DNA of 64,000 nucleotides, taken from positions 103,670-167,669 of the forward strand of contig NZ_JACJUG010000011.1 of NCBI RefSeq assembly GCF_014174515.1. Direction: 5' to 3'. The notes below the pieces were generated by a model. It saw only the letters and a list, made by a program, of their open reading frames with translations. It did no database searches and was not told the origin of the DNA. The position numbers and the translations under genes are program-made. Shown in pieces: positions 1 through 9,810 of this stretch; the stretch's first letter is position 1, and every line of letters begins with the position of its first letter. The stretch is from Mitsuaria sp. WAJ17 (lineage in GTDB: Bacteria; Pseudomonadota; Gammaproteobacteria; Burkholderiales; Burkholderiaceae_C).

Positions 1-39
1 ATCCAGTTCTACAAGGCCCGGCCCAACGCTGCTCACTGA
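1..39 (+). CDS. C-terminal end of an unidentified gene (truncated by window edge)
   Basis: The first 39 bases read in frame 1 as twelve codons ending Asn-Ala-Ala-His and then TGA. This is consistent with the tail of a plus-strand gene entering from the left. Twelve residues are too few to identify a family, and the frame could be open by chance. The following 166 bases up to the sensor kinase contain no convincing ORF. Confidence 0.3.
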   Translation: MQFYKARPNAAH

Positions 40-205
40 GCGCGGCCCGCAGCGGCGCGGCGGACCTGTGGCCAATGCCACAGCCCCGCACTGAAGCCAT
101 GCAAGGCCTGCCCGGGCTGTGATACCGTGGAGCGGATCCAGCCTCCGCTGCAGCCCGGCATGCCGCCACCCGTCCCCCATCACGCGCGCCTGAAAGGTCC
201 CGGCC

Positions 206-2851
206 ATGGCTGAGGCTGTGCGGCACCGCCCCCAGCGTGACTGGTGGGCCCTGGGCCTGGGCTACTGGCCGGTGGCCTTGAGCCTCCTGCTGAGCCTGCT
301 GGTCTGCGCGACACTGGCGCGCCTGGATGCGCGGCATTCAGCCGAACAGGAGCGCCAGCGGGTGGCCGAGCAACTGGACCTGCTGCGCAGCCGCCTGGAG
401 CTGGTCGCCCGCAACACCTTCGCCCCCAGCCAGTCTCTGGAGGCCATGATCCAGCTGGACGGCGCGATCAGCGAAGCCCGCTTCGCCATGCTGACCGAGA
501 AGGCGATCAAGCTTTACCCGCAGGTGCGCAGCATCGCCATCGCACCAGATGATGTGGTGCGGCTGGTCTACCCCCTCCCCGGCAACGAACGGGCCCTGGG
601 ACTGGACTACCGCAGCGTGCCAGCCCAGTGGCGCCAGGTTCAGCAAGCCCGGGAGAGCCAGGCCGCGTTGCTGGTTGGCCCGGTGCAGCTGGTGCAGGGC
701 GGTCAAGGCTTGATTCTGCGCAACCCCGTCTTCCTGCCCTCGTCACCGCCCGCCGCGCCCCGCTACTGGGGCATGGTGTCCGTGGTGGCAGACCTGGACC
801 GCTTCATGGCCGATGCAGGCCTGGGCGCCCATCCGGAACTCGGCCTGCTGCTGACCGAATCCAGGGGCGGCAAGGAGGCCGGCCCTCTGATCTGGGGCCA
901 GTCCGCCCTCCTCAAGCTGCCGCCGCGGGACTTGGTGCAACAGCGGGTGCAGGTGCCGGGCGCGCAGTGGCTGCTGGCGGCCCAGCCCACCGACGGTTGG
1001 CAGGACCAGCCTTTTCGCTGGCAATCGGCGGAGGTGCTGGCTGCCGCCGTAGCCGGCGGCGTTTTGAGCCTGCTGCTGGCCCTGCTGGTGCGGCAAAGCC
1101 GGGTGCTGCAGCAGCGCAACGAGACCCTCGCCCGAGAAATCCAGGAAGGCCAGCAGATGCGTGAGCAGCTGGAGGAGTCGCAGGCCCGCTTCCGCAGCAT
1201 GGCGGCCCTGGCCTCCGACTGGGTCTGGGAGCAGGACGAGCAGCTGCGCTTCACCTACATCTCGCGCATCGCCGAGGAAGCCACGGAAGTGCAGAGCAGC
1301 TCGGTGCTGGGCCATCACCGCTGGGACTCCCCCGCCCTGCTGCCCGGCATCGACTGGGAGGAGCACAAGGCCCAGCTGGCCCGGCGCGAGCCCTTCCGCG
1401 ACTTCGAATATGCGCAGCGCACGCCCGATGGCAGCGTCCGCCATGTGAGCATCTCCGGCGTGCCCTTCTTTGATGCCGAGGGCCGCTTCAAGGGCTACCG
1501 CGGCACCGGGCGCAGCATCACGGAGGCCAAGGAGGCCGAGGTCGCGCTGCGCCGCTCGCAGCAGGAGCTGACGGTCGCACGCGACCGCCTGCAGGCCGTG
1601 CTCGACGCGGCGCAGGAGGTGGCCATCATCGCCACCGACATGGTCGGCCACATCCTGCTGTTCAACCGCGGCGCCGAACACATGCTGGGCTATGCCGAGG
1701 CCGAGCTGCTGGGGCGCTCGCCGGCCTGCCTGCATGATCCCCAGGAGGTCGTGCAGCGTGCCGCCGAACTCAGCCGGCTGCGCGGCACGACGGTCGAGGG
1801 CTTCGAGACCTTTGTGCTGCTGGCCCGCGAGCTGGGCAGCGAAACGCGGGAATGGACCTACCTGCGCAAGGACGGCCGACGGCTCTGGGTCTCGCTCAGC
1901 GTCAGCCATGTGCGTGGGCGGGATGGCCAGGCCATCGGCTACCTGGGCGTGGCCCGCGACATCACCGCCCAGCGTGCGGCCGAGTCGGAGCTGCGGCAGC
2001 TCAATGCCGAGCTCGAGTCCCGCGTGCAGCAGCGCACGCTGGAACTGCGGGCGGCCCTTCAGCACCTGAAGGACGCGCAGGATGGCCTGCTCCGCTCCGA
2101 GAAGCTGGCCGGCCTGGGTTCCATGGTGGCCGGCGTGGCCCATGAGCTGAACACGCCGCTGGGCAACTGCCTCACTACAGCCTCGACGCTGCAGGAACGC
2201 ACCCGGGAAATCCGGCATGAGTTCGACAGTGGCCAGATGCGTCGATCCACGCTGGACGGCTATCTGCAGGAAGCCGGCCAGGCCTGCGACATCCTGCTGC
2301 GCGGCCTGGACACGGCCAATGACTTGGTCAGCCACTTCAAGCAGCTCTCGGTCGACCAGACCAGCATGCAGCGGCGCAGCTATGCCCTAGATGCCGTCGT
2401 GGGCGACGTGATCAGCCTGCTGCGCGCACGCTGGAAGACCACACCCTACCTGCTGGAGGCCGAGCTGGCTGTCGAGGGGCCACTGGAGGGCTATCCCGGG
2501 CCGCTGGGCCAGGTGCTCAGCAACCTGCTTCTCAACGCCCTGCTCCATGCCTTCGAGGGCCGCGAGCAGGGCCGCGTGAGGATCAGCGCCCGCAGCGTTT
2601 CCGCCAGCGACTACCTGCTGGTGGTGGAGGACGACGGCATCGGCATGAGCGAGGAGGTCCGGCGCCGGGCCTTCGACCCCTTCTTCACCACCAAGATGGG
2701 ACGAGGCGGAACAGGCCTAGGCCTCAACATCGTCTACAACCTCGTGTGCACCGTGCTGGGCGGCAGCATCAGCCTGCACAGCGAGCCGGGCCAGGGCAGC
2801 CGCTTCGAGATCCGCCTGCCCAAGGTGGCGCCCATCCTGACGATGGTCTGA
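206..2851 (+). CDS. CHASE-PAS-PAS hybrid-type sensor histidine kinase without receiver domain
   Basis: An 881-residue membrane sensor kinase that should autophosphorylate and pass phosphate to a response regulator not encoded in this window. A transmembrane helix at about residues 20-40 and another at about 272-295 enclose a periplasmic region resembling a CHASE ligand-binding domain. Two PAS domains follow (about 325-450 and 460-595), then a coiled coil and a HisKA domain with the phospho-acceptor His646 in the motif VAHELNTPLG. The ATPase domain shows the N-box (NLLLNALLHAF), the G1 box DDGIGMS and the G2 box GTGLGLN. HELNTPLG, with Asn-Thr-Pro, is typical of one HisKA subgroup. The ligand cannot be deduced. 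The gene stands alone; the downstream gene is convergent. Confidence 0.93.
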   Translation: MAEAVRHRPQRDWWALGLGYWPVALSLLLSLLVCATLARLDARHSAEQERQRVAEQLDLLRSRLELVARNTFAPSQSLEAMIQLDGAISEARFAMLTEKAIKLYPQVRSIAIAPDDVVRLVYPLPGNERALGLDYRSVPAQWRQVQQARESQAALLVGPVQLVQGGQGLILRNPVFLPSSPPAAPRYWGMVSVVADLDRFMADAGLGAHPELGLLLTESRGGKEAGPLIWGQSALLKLPPRDLVQQRVQVPGAQWLLAAQPTDGWQDQPFRWQSAEVLAAAVAGGVLSLLLALLVRQSRVLQQRNETLAREIQEGQQMREQLEESQARFRSMAALASDWVWEQDEQLRFTYISRIAEEATEVQSSSVLGHHRWDSPALLPGIDWEEHKAQLARREPFRDFEYAQRTPDGSVRHVSISGVPFFDAEGRFKGYRGTGRSITEAKEAEVALRRSQQELTVARDRLQAVLDAAQEVAIIATDMVGHILLFNRGAEHMLGYAEAELLGRSPACLHDPQEVVQRAAELSRLRGTTVEGFETFVLLARELGSETREWTYLRKDGRRLWVSLSVSHVRGRDGQAIGYLGVARDITAQRAAESELRQLNAELESRVQQRTLELRAALQHLKDAQDGLLRSEKLAGLGSMVAGVAHELNTPLGNCLTTASTLQERTREIRHEFDSGQMRRSTLDGYLQEAGQACDILLRGLDTANDLVSHFKQLSVDQTSMQRRSYALDAVVGDVISLLRARWKTTPYLLEAELAVEGPLEGYPGPLGQVLSNLLLNALLHAFEGREQGRVRISARSVSASDYLLVVEDDGIGMSEEVRRRAFDPFFTTKMGRGGTGLGLNIVYNLVCTVLGGSISLHSEPGQGSRFEIRLPKVAPILTMV

Positions 2852-2867
2852 GCGGCCAGTCGGGCGC

Positions 2868-2883
2868 GCAAGACCTGGCCCCA
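2868..2883 (+). repeat. GG-type variant copy of the dispersed GCAAGACCTG word
   Basis: GCAAGACCTGGCCCCA lies in the gap just after the sensor kinase. The same 16 bases recur at 55081-55096. It differs by G for A at base 11 from the exact family found at 3516, 19201, 54961, 57656 and 62961. Confidence 0.6.
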
Positions 2884-2913
2884 CCGGGTCCGCCCAATGG
2901 TCCCGGCCAAAGA

Positions 2914-2946
2914 ACGGGGCCCCGCCGCATCAGCTGCGGGGCCCGT
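2914..2946 (+). terminator. GC-rich hairpin after the sensor kinase, possible terminator
   Basis: An inverted repeat with arms close to ACGGGCCCCGC and GCGGGGCCCGT, with one extra G in the left arm, lies about 65 bases after the kinase stop. There is no T-run on either side, so it may be a weak or Rho-assisted terminator, or only a hairpin. The rest of the gap to 3139 shows nothing recognisable. Confidence 0.35.
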
Positions 2947-3139
2947 CCGCGGAAGGATCAGCCTCCACTGTCCCTCCCTCAGCCCGCATCCAGGCCGACG
3001 CCTTGGTCTCGTCAGCCGGACTGCCCCTGCAAGCCGGGGCGGCGGGACTCCTCTCGCCTGAGCTACGACTGCCGTCGTGCGCGCATTGCAAGGCCTGCCG
3101 CGCGGGCGCGCAAGCAAGATGCCGGTGCGGGTATGAGCT

Positions 3140-4111
3140 TCATGCCTGGACGGCATGGTCCTCAGGGAGGGGCTGGGCGAAGTGCTGCGCCACCAGAGCC
3201 CGCAGCCAGCCGACGGCCGGGTCCTGGTCCAGGCGGCTGTGCCAGTACTGGTGGACGACGATGGGCGGCAGCGGCAACGGGCAAGGCAGGAGCCGCAGGC
3301 CGGGCAGCTGCGCCATCTGCTGGGCAATCTGCTCGGTGGCGGTGAAGATGTGGTCGGACTGGGCCACGATGAAGGGCGCGATCAGCAGCGAATGCACGCG
3401 CAGGCCAATGGCGCCCTCGCCTGCCGCCTGGACGATGGCCTGCTCCACGCGGCGGTAGGCGTGCTGGCTGTCATTGATCGAGGCCACCACATGCTTCTCG
3501 GCGCAGAAGCGCTCCAGGGTCAGGTCTTGCCCGATGCGCGGATGCCCCTCGCGCACCAGGCAGCGATGGCCCACGCTGTACAGCGCCTGCGAGCTGAGCC
3601 CCGGCCGCTGAGCCTGGTAGGCCGTCAGCACCAGATCGATCTCGCCCGAGGCCAGCAGGCTGCCCAGGGCCTCGCCGGCCAGGGGCACGACCTCCCAGCG
3701 CACGCCCGGGGCCTTGTCGCGCACAGCGGCCAGCAGGCGCGGCATGAAGTGGATGGCGCCGACCTCGGTGCAGCTGATGCGGAAGGTGCGCGAGGAACGC
3801 GCCGGATCGAAGCCCGCCTGCGCGCGCAGGCGGTGCTCGAACAGGCCCATCAGCTGCTGCACGTCCGGCACCAGCCGGCGTGCCAGGGGCGTGGGCCGCA
3901 TGCCCTGCTTGCCGCGCACGAAGAGCTCGTCGCCATAGTAGCGGCGCAGCAGGCCCAGCACCTTTGACAAGGCAGGCTGGCTGATGCCCAGCTCCTGCCC
4001 CGCCGCCGTCAGGCTGCCCAGGCGGTGGATGGCCTCGAAAGCCCGGAAATGCTGGAGTTCGGGCGAACGGCCACCGCCCTCGGGCATCGAAGGCAGCAGC
4101 GCGCGAGCCAC
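3140..4111 (-). CDS. LysR-family transcriptional regulator
   Basis: A 323-residue regulator of normal LysR length. The N-terminal winged helix-turn-helix (about residues 18-78) contains the usual pattern FRAFEAIHRLGSLTAAGQEL followed by ISQPALSKVLGLL. The remainder fits a type 2 periplasmic-binding-like effector domain. It begins five bases after the purL stop on the same strand, so it may be co-transcribed with purL; LysR genes more often sit divergent to their target. The longest start is GTG at 4111 with no clear ribosome site; an ATG at 4087 is an alternative that keeps the whole HTH. The effector and target genes are unknown. Confidence 0.9.
   Translation of the reverse strand: MARALLPSMPEGGGRSPELQHFRAFEAIHRLGSLTAAGQELGISQPALSKVLGLLRRYYGDELFVRGKQGMRPTPLARRLVPDVQQLMGLFEHRLRAQAGFDPARSSRTFRISCTEVGAIHFMPRLLAAVRDKAPGVRWEVVPLAGEALGSLLASGEIDLVLTAYQAQRPGLSSQALYSVGHRCLVREGHPRIGQDLTLERFCAEKHVVASINDSQHAYRRVEQAIVQAAGEGAIGLRVHSLLIAPFIVAQSDHIFTATEQIAQQMAQLPGLRLLPCPLPLPPIVVHQYWHSRLDQDPAVGWLRALVAQHFAQPLPEDHAVQA
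3516..3530 (-). repeat. Exact copy of the dispersed GCAAGACCTGACCCT word (inside lysR)
   Basis: On the minus strand this reads GCAAGACCTGACCCT. It encodes part of Gly-Gln-Asp-Leu-Thr-Leu in the LysR effector domain. The same 15 bases occur at 54961, 57656 and 62961, and 14 of them at 19201. Confidence 0.7.
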
Positions 4112-4116
4112 CCCGA

Positions 4117-7100
4117 TCAGCCCAGCCAGCGGCGAGCGTTGCGGAACATGCGGGCCCAGGGGCTCAGGGCGCCCAGGTCACCGGAGGTCCAGCTCATCTG
4201 CACGTTGCGGAAGACGCGCTCGGGGTGCGGCATCATGACTGTGAAGCGGCCGTCGGCGGTGGTCACCGAGGTCAGGCCGTCCGGGCTGCCGTTGGGGTTG
4301 AAGGGATAGGCTTCGGTCGGCTGGCCGTGGTTGTCCACAAAACGGGCGGCCCGCACCACCTGGGCGGCATTGCCACGCTGGGCGAAGTTGGCAAAGCCCT
4401 CGCCGTGCGCCACGGCTACGGGCAGGCGGCTGCCGGCCATGCCCTGGAAGAAGATGCTGGGCGATTCCAGCAGCTCCACCATGGCCAGGCGGGCCTCGTA
4501 CTGCTCGCTCTGGTTGCGGGTGAACTTGGGCCAGGCCTCGGCGCCGGGGATGATGGGCGCCAGGGCGGCCATCATCTGGCAGCCATTGCAGACGCCCAGC
4601 GCGAAGCTGTCGGAGCGGGCGAAGAAGGCCTGGAACTGCTCGGCCAGCACCGGGTTGAACATCACCGAGCGGGCCCAGCCTTCGCCTGCCCCCAGGGTGT
4701 CGCCGTAGGAGAAGCCGCCGCAGGCGATGAAGCCCTTGAATTGCTCCAGGCTGACCTTGCCGGATTGCAGGTCGCTCATGTGGACGTCAAAGGTGTCGAA
4801 GCCGGCCAGCGCGTTCACATAGGCCATCTCGACGTGCGAGTTGACCCCCTGCTCGCGCAGGATGGCCAACTTGGGACGGGCACCGGTGGCGATGAAGGGC
4901 GCTGCCACGTCCTCGCTGGGGTCGAAGCTCAGCTGCACATGGCGGCCCGGGTCCTCGGCGCGGCCCACGGCCTCGTGCTCGGCATCGGCACAGGCGGGGT
5001 TGTCACGCAGGCGGGCGATCTGCCAGGACACGCCGTCCCATTCCTTGTGCAGCATCTCCAGCGGGGCGTCGAAGACCTTCCTGGCGTCGCGCCAGACTTC
5101 GACCACGCCGCGGTCATTGGGCTTGCCAATGACATGCGAATGCCTCGACAGGCCATGCTGGCGCAGCACCTGCAGGACAGCGTCGCGGTCCTCGGTCTTC
5201 ACCTGCAGCAGCACGCCCAGCTCCTCGTTGAACAGGGCCTTGAGCGCCAGTTCCTCGCGACGGGCGCCGACCTGGCTGGCCCAGTTCTTGGAATCGCCGA
5301 CATCGGCGCGGCTGTCACCGATGCCGTCGCCCTCGGTGATCAGCATGTCCACATTGAGGCTCAGGCCCAGATGGCCGGCGAAGGCCATCTCGCAGGCCGC
5401 CGCCCACAGGCCGCCGTCCGAGCGGTCGTGGTAGGCCAGCAGGCGGCCCTGGCCGCGCAGCTCGTTGACGGCCGCGACCAGTGCCTTGAGCTGGGCCGCG
5501 TCGTCCACATCGGGCACGGCGCCGCCGAACTGCTGCAGGGTCTGCGCCAGGATGGAGCCGCCCATGCGGTGCTGGCCCTGGCCGAGATCGACCAGGATCA
5601 GGCTGGTGTCGCCGGGCTGCAGCTGCGGGGTCAGCGTGCCGCGCACATCAGGCAGCGTGGCAAAGGCCGAGACGATCAGCGACACGGGCGCGGTGACCTG
5701 GCGCGTTTCACCGTCCGCCGTCCACTTGGTGCGCATGGACAGGGAGTCCTTGCCCACGGGGATGGACACGCCCAGGGCCGGGCACAGCTCCATGCCCACG
5801 GCCTTGACGGTGTCGTAGAGCGCAGCATCCTCTCCGGCTTCGCCGCAAGCGGCCATCCAGTTGGCGGACAGCTTCACGCGCGAGAGTTCGATGGGTGCGG
5901 CCAGCAGGTTGGTGATGGCCTCGGCCACGGCCATGCGGCCGGAGGCGGGGGCATCAACGGCCGCCAGCGGCGTGCGCTCGCCCATGCTCATGGCCTCGCC
6001 GCGCAGGCCCTTGAAGTCGGCCAGGGTGACGGCGCAATCGGCCACCGGCACCTGCCAGGGGCCAACCATCTGGTCGCGATGGTTCAGGCCGCCCACGGTG
6101 CGGTCGCCGATGGTGATCAGGAAGCGCTTGGAGGCCACGGTCGGGTGGCGCAGCACCTCGACGGCCGCCTGCTGCAGCGTGGCCTGCGAGAGGTCCAGCA
6201 CGGCCGTGCTACGCTGAACGCGGTTCACCACGCGGTGCATCTTGGGCGGCTTGCCCAGCAGGGTGTCCATGGGCATGTCGATGGCACGCTCGCCGCCGGG
6301 GCCGTCTTCCAGGATCAGCTCACGGGCCTCGGTGACCACGCCGACGACGCCAAAGGGGCAGCGCTCACGCTCGCACATGGCCTGGAACATGGCCAGGCTC
6401 TCGGGAGCGATGGCCATCACATAGCGTTCCTGGCTCTCGTTGCACCAGATTTCCTTGGGCGCCAGGCCGGACTCCTCCAGCGGGACCTTGCGCAAGTCGA
6501 AGATCGCGCCGCGGCCGGCGTCGTTCACCAACTCGGGGAAGGCGTTGGAGATGCCGCCCGCACCCACGTCATGGATGGCGAGGATGGGGTTCTTGTCGGC
6601 CAGGCCCCAGCAGTGGTTGATGACCTCCTGGGCCCGCCGCTCGATCTCGGGGTTGCCACGCTGGACGGAGTCGAAGTCCAGGTCGGCCGTGTTGGTGCCC
6701 GCCGCCATGGAGCTGGCCGCGCCGCCGCCCATGCCGATGCGCATGCCCGGGCCGCCCAGCTGGACCAGCAGGGTGCCGGCGGGGAACTCGATCTTCTTGG
6801 TCAGGTCCGAGCGGATGGCACCGATGCCGCCGGCGATCATGATGGGCTTGTGATAGCCGCGCATCACGCCATCGACGTCCTGCTCGTAGACGCGGAAGTA
6901 GCCGCCGAGGTTCGGGCGGCCGAACTCGTTGTTGAAGGCGGCGCCGCCGATGGGGCCGTCGATCATGATCTGAAGCGGGCTGGCGATGTGCTCGGGCTTG
7001 CCCACGCCGCCCTGCTCCCAGCGCTCGGGCAGGCCGGGCAGGTGCAGGTTGGAGACTGAGAAGCCCGCCAGGCCCGCCTTGGGCTTGGCACCGCGGCCGG

Positions 7101-8106
7101 TGGCGCCTTCGTCGCGGATCTCACCGCCGGCACCGGTCGAGGCGCCCGGGAAGGGCGAGATGGCCGTCGGGTGGTTGTGGGTCTCGACCTTCATCAGCAC
7201 GTGCGAGGTCTCGGCGCGGGCGTGGTACTTCGGAGCGGCGTCATAGCCCTCCGGGATCCAGCGCTCGAGCTCATGGCCCTCCATCACGGCGGCATTGTCC
7301 GAGTAGGCGATCACCGTATGCTGGGGTGAGAGCTTCTCGGTGTTGCGGATCATGCCGAAGAGGCTGAGGTCCTGCTCCACGCCGTCGATGGTGAACTTCG
7401 CATTGAAGATCTTGTGGCGGCAGTGCTCGGAATTGGCCTGCGCGAACATCATCAGCTCGACGTCGCTGGGGTTGCGCTGTGCGGCGGTGAAGGCGTTCAC
7501 CAGGTAGTCGATCTCGTCATCGGACAGGGCCAGGCCGAAGCGGCTGTTGGCCTCGTCCAAGGCGGCGCGGCCACGGCCCAGCACGTCCACGTGCTCCAGG
7601 GCCTCGGCGGTCTTCTCGTCGAAGAGGTGGGCGCAGTCCTCGCGGCGCAAGAGCACGCTCTCGGTCATGCGGTCGTGCAGCAGCGCGGCGCAGGCGCGCA
7701 GCTCGGCCTCGCTCAGCGTCTTGGTGCCGCCCAGCAGGCCTGACTTGAGCGTGATGCGGAACTCGGTGACGCGCTCCACGCGGTGGATGTCCAGGCCGCA
7801 GTTGTGGGCGATGTCGGTGGCCTTGGAGGCCCAAGGGCTGACGGTGCCCAGGCGCGGGGCCACCACCACCAGTTGCCCCTCGGCACTGCCGGCGTATGCC
7901 TCACCGTAGCTCAGTAGCGCGGCCAGCTTGTCCTGCAGGCCGGCCTCCAGCGCGCTGTCCGTCCAGACCCAGTGCACATGGCGGGCCACCAGTCCCGTGA
8001 TGCGCTCATTGATGGCCTGCAGGCGCGGCAGCAGGGCCTGGGCGCGGAAGGCGGAAAGAGCGTTGCCGCCCTCGAAGTGGGTCAGGTGCTTGGAGGTGGA
8101 TGCCAT
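4117..8106 (-). CDS. purL: Phosphoribosylformylglycinamidine synthase (FGAM synthase)
   Basis: A 1329-residue large-type PurL, which converts FGAR, ATP and glutamine to FGAM in step 4 of de novo purine synthesis. All parts of the single-chain enzyme are visible: the N-terminal PurS-like region, two AIR-synthase-type ATP-binding halves (for example [19 protein letters not shown]) and a C-terminal class I glutamine amidotransferase domain with the nucleophile Cys in [10 protein letters not shown] and the His-Glu pair in PHPERVFR. The ATG at 8106 ([14 protein letters not shown]) was chosen; the frame stays open upstream to 8469, but that extension has no family character and covers the likely promoter. 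A PurR-like palindrome lies about 130 bases upstream. lysR follows after five bases. Confidence 0.97.
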   Translation of the reverse strand: MASTSKHLTHFEGGNALSAFRAQALLPRLQAINERITGLVARHVHWVWTDSALEAGLQDKLAALLSYGEAYAGSAEGQLVVVAPRLGTVSPWASKATDIAHNCGLDIHRVERVTEFRITLKSGLLGGTKTLSEAELRACAALLHDRMTESVLLRREDCAHLFDEKTAEALEHVDVLGRGRAALDEANSRFGLALSDDEIDYLVNAFTAAQRNPSDVELMMFAQANSEHCRHKIFNAKFTIDGVEQDLSLFGMIRNTEKLSPQHTVIAYSDNAAVMEGHELERWIPEGYDAAPKYHARAETSHVLMKVETHNHPTAISPFPGASTGAGGEIRDEGATGRGAKPKAGLAGFSVSNLHLPGLPERWEQGGVGKPEHIASPLQIMIDGPIGGAAFNNEFGRPNLGGYFRVYEQDVDGVMRGYHKPIMIAGGIGAIRSDLTKKIEFPAGTLLVQLGGPGMRIGMGGGAASSMAAGTNTADLDFDSVQRGNPEIERRAQEVINHCWGLADKNPILAIHDVGAGGISNAFPELVNDAGRGAIFDLRKVPLEESGLAPKEIWCNESQERYVMAIAPESLAMFQAMCERERCPFGVVGVVTEARELILEDGPGGERAIDMPMDTLLGKPPKMHRVVNRVQRSTAVLDLSQATLQQAAVEVLRHPTVASKRFLITIGDRTVGGLNHRDQMVGPWQVPVADCAVTLADFKGLRGEAMSMGERTPLAAVDAPASGRMAVAEAITNLLAAPIELSRVKLSANWMAACGEAGEDAALYDTVKAVGMELCPALGVSIPVGKDSLSMRTKWTADGETRQVTAPVSLIVSAFATLPDVRGTLTPQLQPGDTSLILVDLGQGQHRMGGSILAQTLQQFGGAVPDVDDAAQLKALVAAVNELRGQGRLLAYHDRSDGGLWAAACEMAFAGHLGLSLNVDMLITEGDGIGDSRADVGDSKNWASQVGARREELALKALFNEELGVLLQVKTEDRDAVLQVLRQHGLSRHSHVIGKPNDRGVVEVWRDARKVFDAPLEMLHKEWDGVSWQIARLRDNPACADAEHEAVGRAEDPGRHVQLSFDPSEDVAAPFIATGARPKLAILREQGVNSHVEMAYVNALAGFDTFDVHMSDLQSGKVSLEQFKGFIACGGFSYGDTLGAGEGWARSVMFNPVLAEQFQAFFARSDSFALGVCNGCQMMAALAPIIPGAEAWPKFTRNQSEQYEARLAMVELLESPSIFFQGMAGSRLPVAVAHGEGFANFAQRGNAAQVVRAARFVDNHGQPTEAYPFNPNGSPDGLTSVTTADGRFTVMMPHPERVFRNVQMSWTSGDLGALSPWARMFRNARRWLG

Positions 8107-8233
8107 GGATGCAGGACTTGCGCGCCGAGGCGCGTGAGGTTGGGGCGCATCCGCCGGGCAGGCGGACGGCTTGAAGCGCGAGATTTTACCGAGGCTTGGG
8201 CCGGATTCCTCCCGGGGCCAGGGCCAAATCAAC

Positions 8234-8249
8234 GCGCAAACGTTGGCGC
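8234..8249 (-). promoter_or_regulatory. PurR/LacI-type operator-like palindrome upstream of purL
   Basis: GCGCAAACGTTGGCGC has half-sites matching at 7 of 8 positions around a central CG, the layout of LacI/PurR-family operators. It matches the Escherichia coli PurR consensus ACGCAAACGTTTGCGT, as I recall it, at 13 of 16 positions. It lies 128-143 bases upstream of purL and shares the core GCAAACGTT with the palindrome in front of the lacI-type gene at 12911. No site was tested. Confidence 0.45.
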
Positions 8250-8427
8250 CTTCATGCCTCCCCTGCCCTGGTGTCCGGCCCGACGCCCCGGTGCTAGGCC
8301 CAGTTGGCCGGACGCCGCGCGCCTTGCAGCGCAGGCGCCTGCAAGCCAGGCGCCCCACCTTGCCTCCTGCGCCTTGGAGTGCCCTGTCAAGAACTGACCC
8401 CCTCCTGATGCGGACCAGAAAGCACGA

Positions 8428-8465
8428 GGCCCCGGGCTCCATCGCTGGAGTCCCCGGGGCCTTTG
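8428..8465. terminator. Strong hairpin between purL and the deaminase gene
   Basis: Arms GGCCCCGGG and CCCGGGGCC enclose a second CTCC/GGAG stem, giving about 13 paired bases. A short TTTGT follows on the plus strand and a weak CTTTC on the minus strand. It lies about 30 bases beyond the stop of the minus-strand nucleoside operon and most likely ends that operon. The 8107-8427 stretch holds the purL upstream region and no recognisable gene. Confidence 0.55.
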
Positions 8466-8493
8466 TCATGCAGGCCTTAAGCGGCCGCGGTGA

Positions 8494-9810
8494 TCAGCGG
8501 CCGGCCTTCATCTGCGCCACGATGGCCTCGCTGCGGTCCAGAAGGGCCGGCACGTCGATGGTGGTGAGCTGGCGCTGCTGCAGCACGCGGCGGCCATTGA
8601 CCCACACGTCGGAGACATGCTCGCGCCCGGCCACATAGACCAGCTGCGCGTCGGCATGGTAGACCGGGCGGCATTCCAGCGCGTCGAGCGACACGGCCAC
8701 CACGTCGGCCAGCTTGCCCACCTCCAGCGAGCCCAGGTCCGCCTCGCGGCCCATGGCCCGGGCGGCACGGATGGTGGCCATCTCCAGCGCAGTGCGGGCC
8801 GAGACGGTCAGCGGATCGCCCGTGACGCCCTTGGCCAGCAGTGCCGCGGCGCGGATCTCGGCGAACATGTCCTGGCGGTTGTTCGAGGCCGCGCCATCGG
8901 TGCCCAGCACGGTGTTGACGCCCGCGGCTTCCAGGGCCTTCACCGGCGCCACACCCGAGGCCAGCTTCAGATTGGAGCTGGGGTTGTGGACCAGGTGCGT
9001 GCCCTGCTTCGCGATCAGTTCGATCTCCGCCTCATTGAGGTGAACCATGTGCACGGCGATCATGCGCTCGTTGAGCAGGCCCAGCTCATGCAGGCGTGCC
9101 AGCGGCCGCTTGCCGTACTGCTTCAGGCTGCCCTCGATCTCGTCCTGGGTCTCGTGGATGTGGCAGTGCATCTGCAGGCCGTGCTGCTCGGAAAGCTGGC
9201 GCAGCTTGACGAAGGTTTCGTCCGACACCGTGTAGGGCGCGTGAGGCGCGCTGGTCCAGTCCAGCAGCGCTTCGCCCTTGTACTGCTCATAGGCTTCCAG
9301 TCCCTTGGCAATGTAGTCGTCCGGGCCCGAGCCGTAGCCGGTGGGGAAGTCGATCACATTGATGGACACGCCGGCTCGAATGCCTGCATCCAGCGCCGCC
9401 CTAGCCATGGCCTTGGGGAAGAAGTACATGTCGTTCAGGTAGGTCACGCCGCCGCGCAGGGCCTCGGCGGCCGACAGCATCGAGCCCTGGTAGACCCAGT
9501 CGTCGCTGACCCACTGCTTCTCCAGCGGCCAGATGTGGTTCTGCAACCAGTCCATCAGGGCGCGGTCGTCGGCCACGCCGCGCAGCAGGGACATGGCGCT
9601 GTGGGTATGGGCATTGATCAGGCCCGGGATCAGCACATGCTGGCCCAGGTCTACCTGCTCGGCGTCCGGGTAGGTGCTCGCGGCCTGGCCGTGCGGCAGC
9701 ACGGCGGCGATGCGCTCGCCCTGGATCACGAGGGCGTGCTGCTCCAGCACCTGGCAGCCCGGGGTCATGGGCAGGATCCAGCGGGCCTTGAGAACGGTGG
9801 TGTGGCTCAT
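8494..9810 (-). CDS. mtaD: TRZ/ATZ-family amidohydrolase, probable 5'-methylthioadenosine/S-adenosylhomocysteine deaminase
   Basis: A 438-residue cytosolic metal-dependent hydrolase of the amidohydrolase superfamily. Metal-binding motifs are in order: INAHTHSAMSLLRG, HCHIHETQDE, AVHMVHLNE and LGTDGAASNNRQDM, with the last Asp as catalytic base. This set is typical of the MtaD/SsnA-like cyclic deaminases acting on adenosine-type nucleosides. The ATG at 9810 overlaps the stop of the nucleoside hydrolase gene as ATGA, so the two are translationally coupled; longer in-frame starts lie inside that neighbour. In this operon it probably deaminates adenine nucleosides before cleavage. The exact substrate (methylthioadenosine, SAH, adenosine or guanine-like) cannot be read from the sequence. 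Confidence 0.85.
   Translation of the reverse strand: MSHTTVLKARWILPMTPGCQVLEQHALVIQGERIAAVLPHGQAASTYPDAEQVDLGQHVLIPGLINAHTHSAMSLLRGVADDRALMDWLQNHIWPLEKQWVSDDWVYQGSMLSAAEALRGGVTYLNDMYFFPKAMARAALDAGIRAGVSINVIDFPTGYGSGPDDYIAKGLEAYEQYKGEALLDWTSAPHAPYTVSDETFVKLRQLSEQHGLQMHCHIHETQDEIEGSLKQYGKRPLARLHELGLLNERMIAVHMVHLNEAEIELIAKQGTHLVHNPSSNLKLASGVAPVKALEAAGVNTVLGTDGAASNNRQDMFAEIRAAALLAKGVTGDPLTVSARTALEMATIRAARAMGREADLGSLEVGKLADVVAVSLDALECRPVYHADAQLVYVAGREHVSDVWVNGRRVLQQRQLTTIDVPALLDRSEAIVAQMKAGR

Noticed and set aside
4225..7059. 944-codon open frame on the plus strand opposite purL
   Set aside because: It is the GC-bias shadow of the purL codons: the product is a His/Gly/Ala-rich string without any family pattern, and purL is certain.
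8387..8401. TCAAGAACTGACCCC as a copy of the dispersed word
   Set aside because: It differs at two internal positions and is not clearly above chance, so it was left out of the family.
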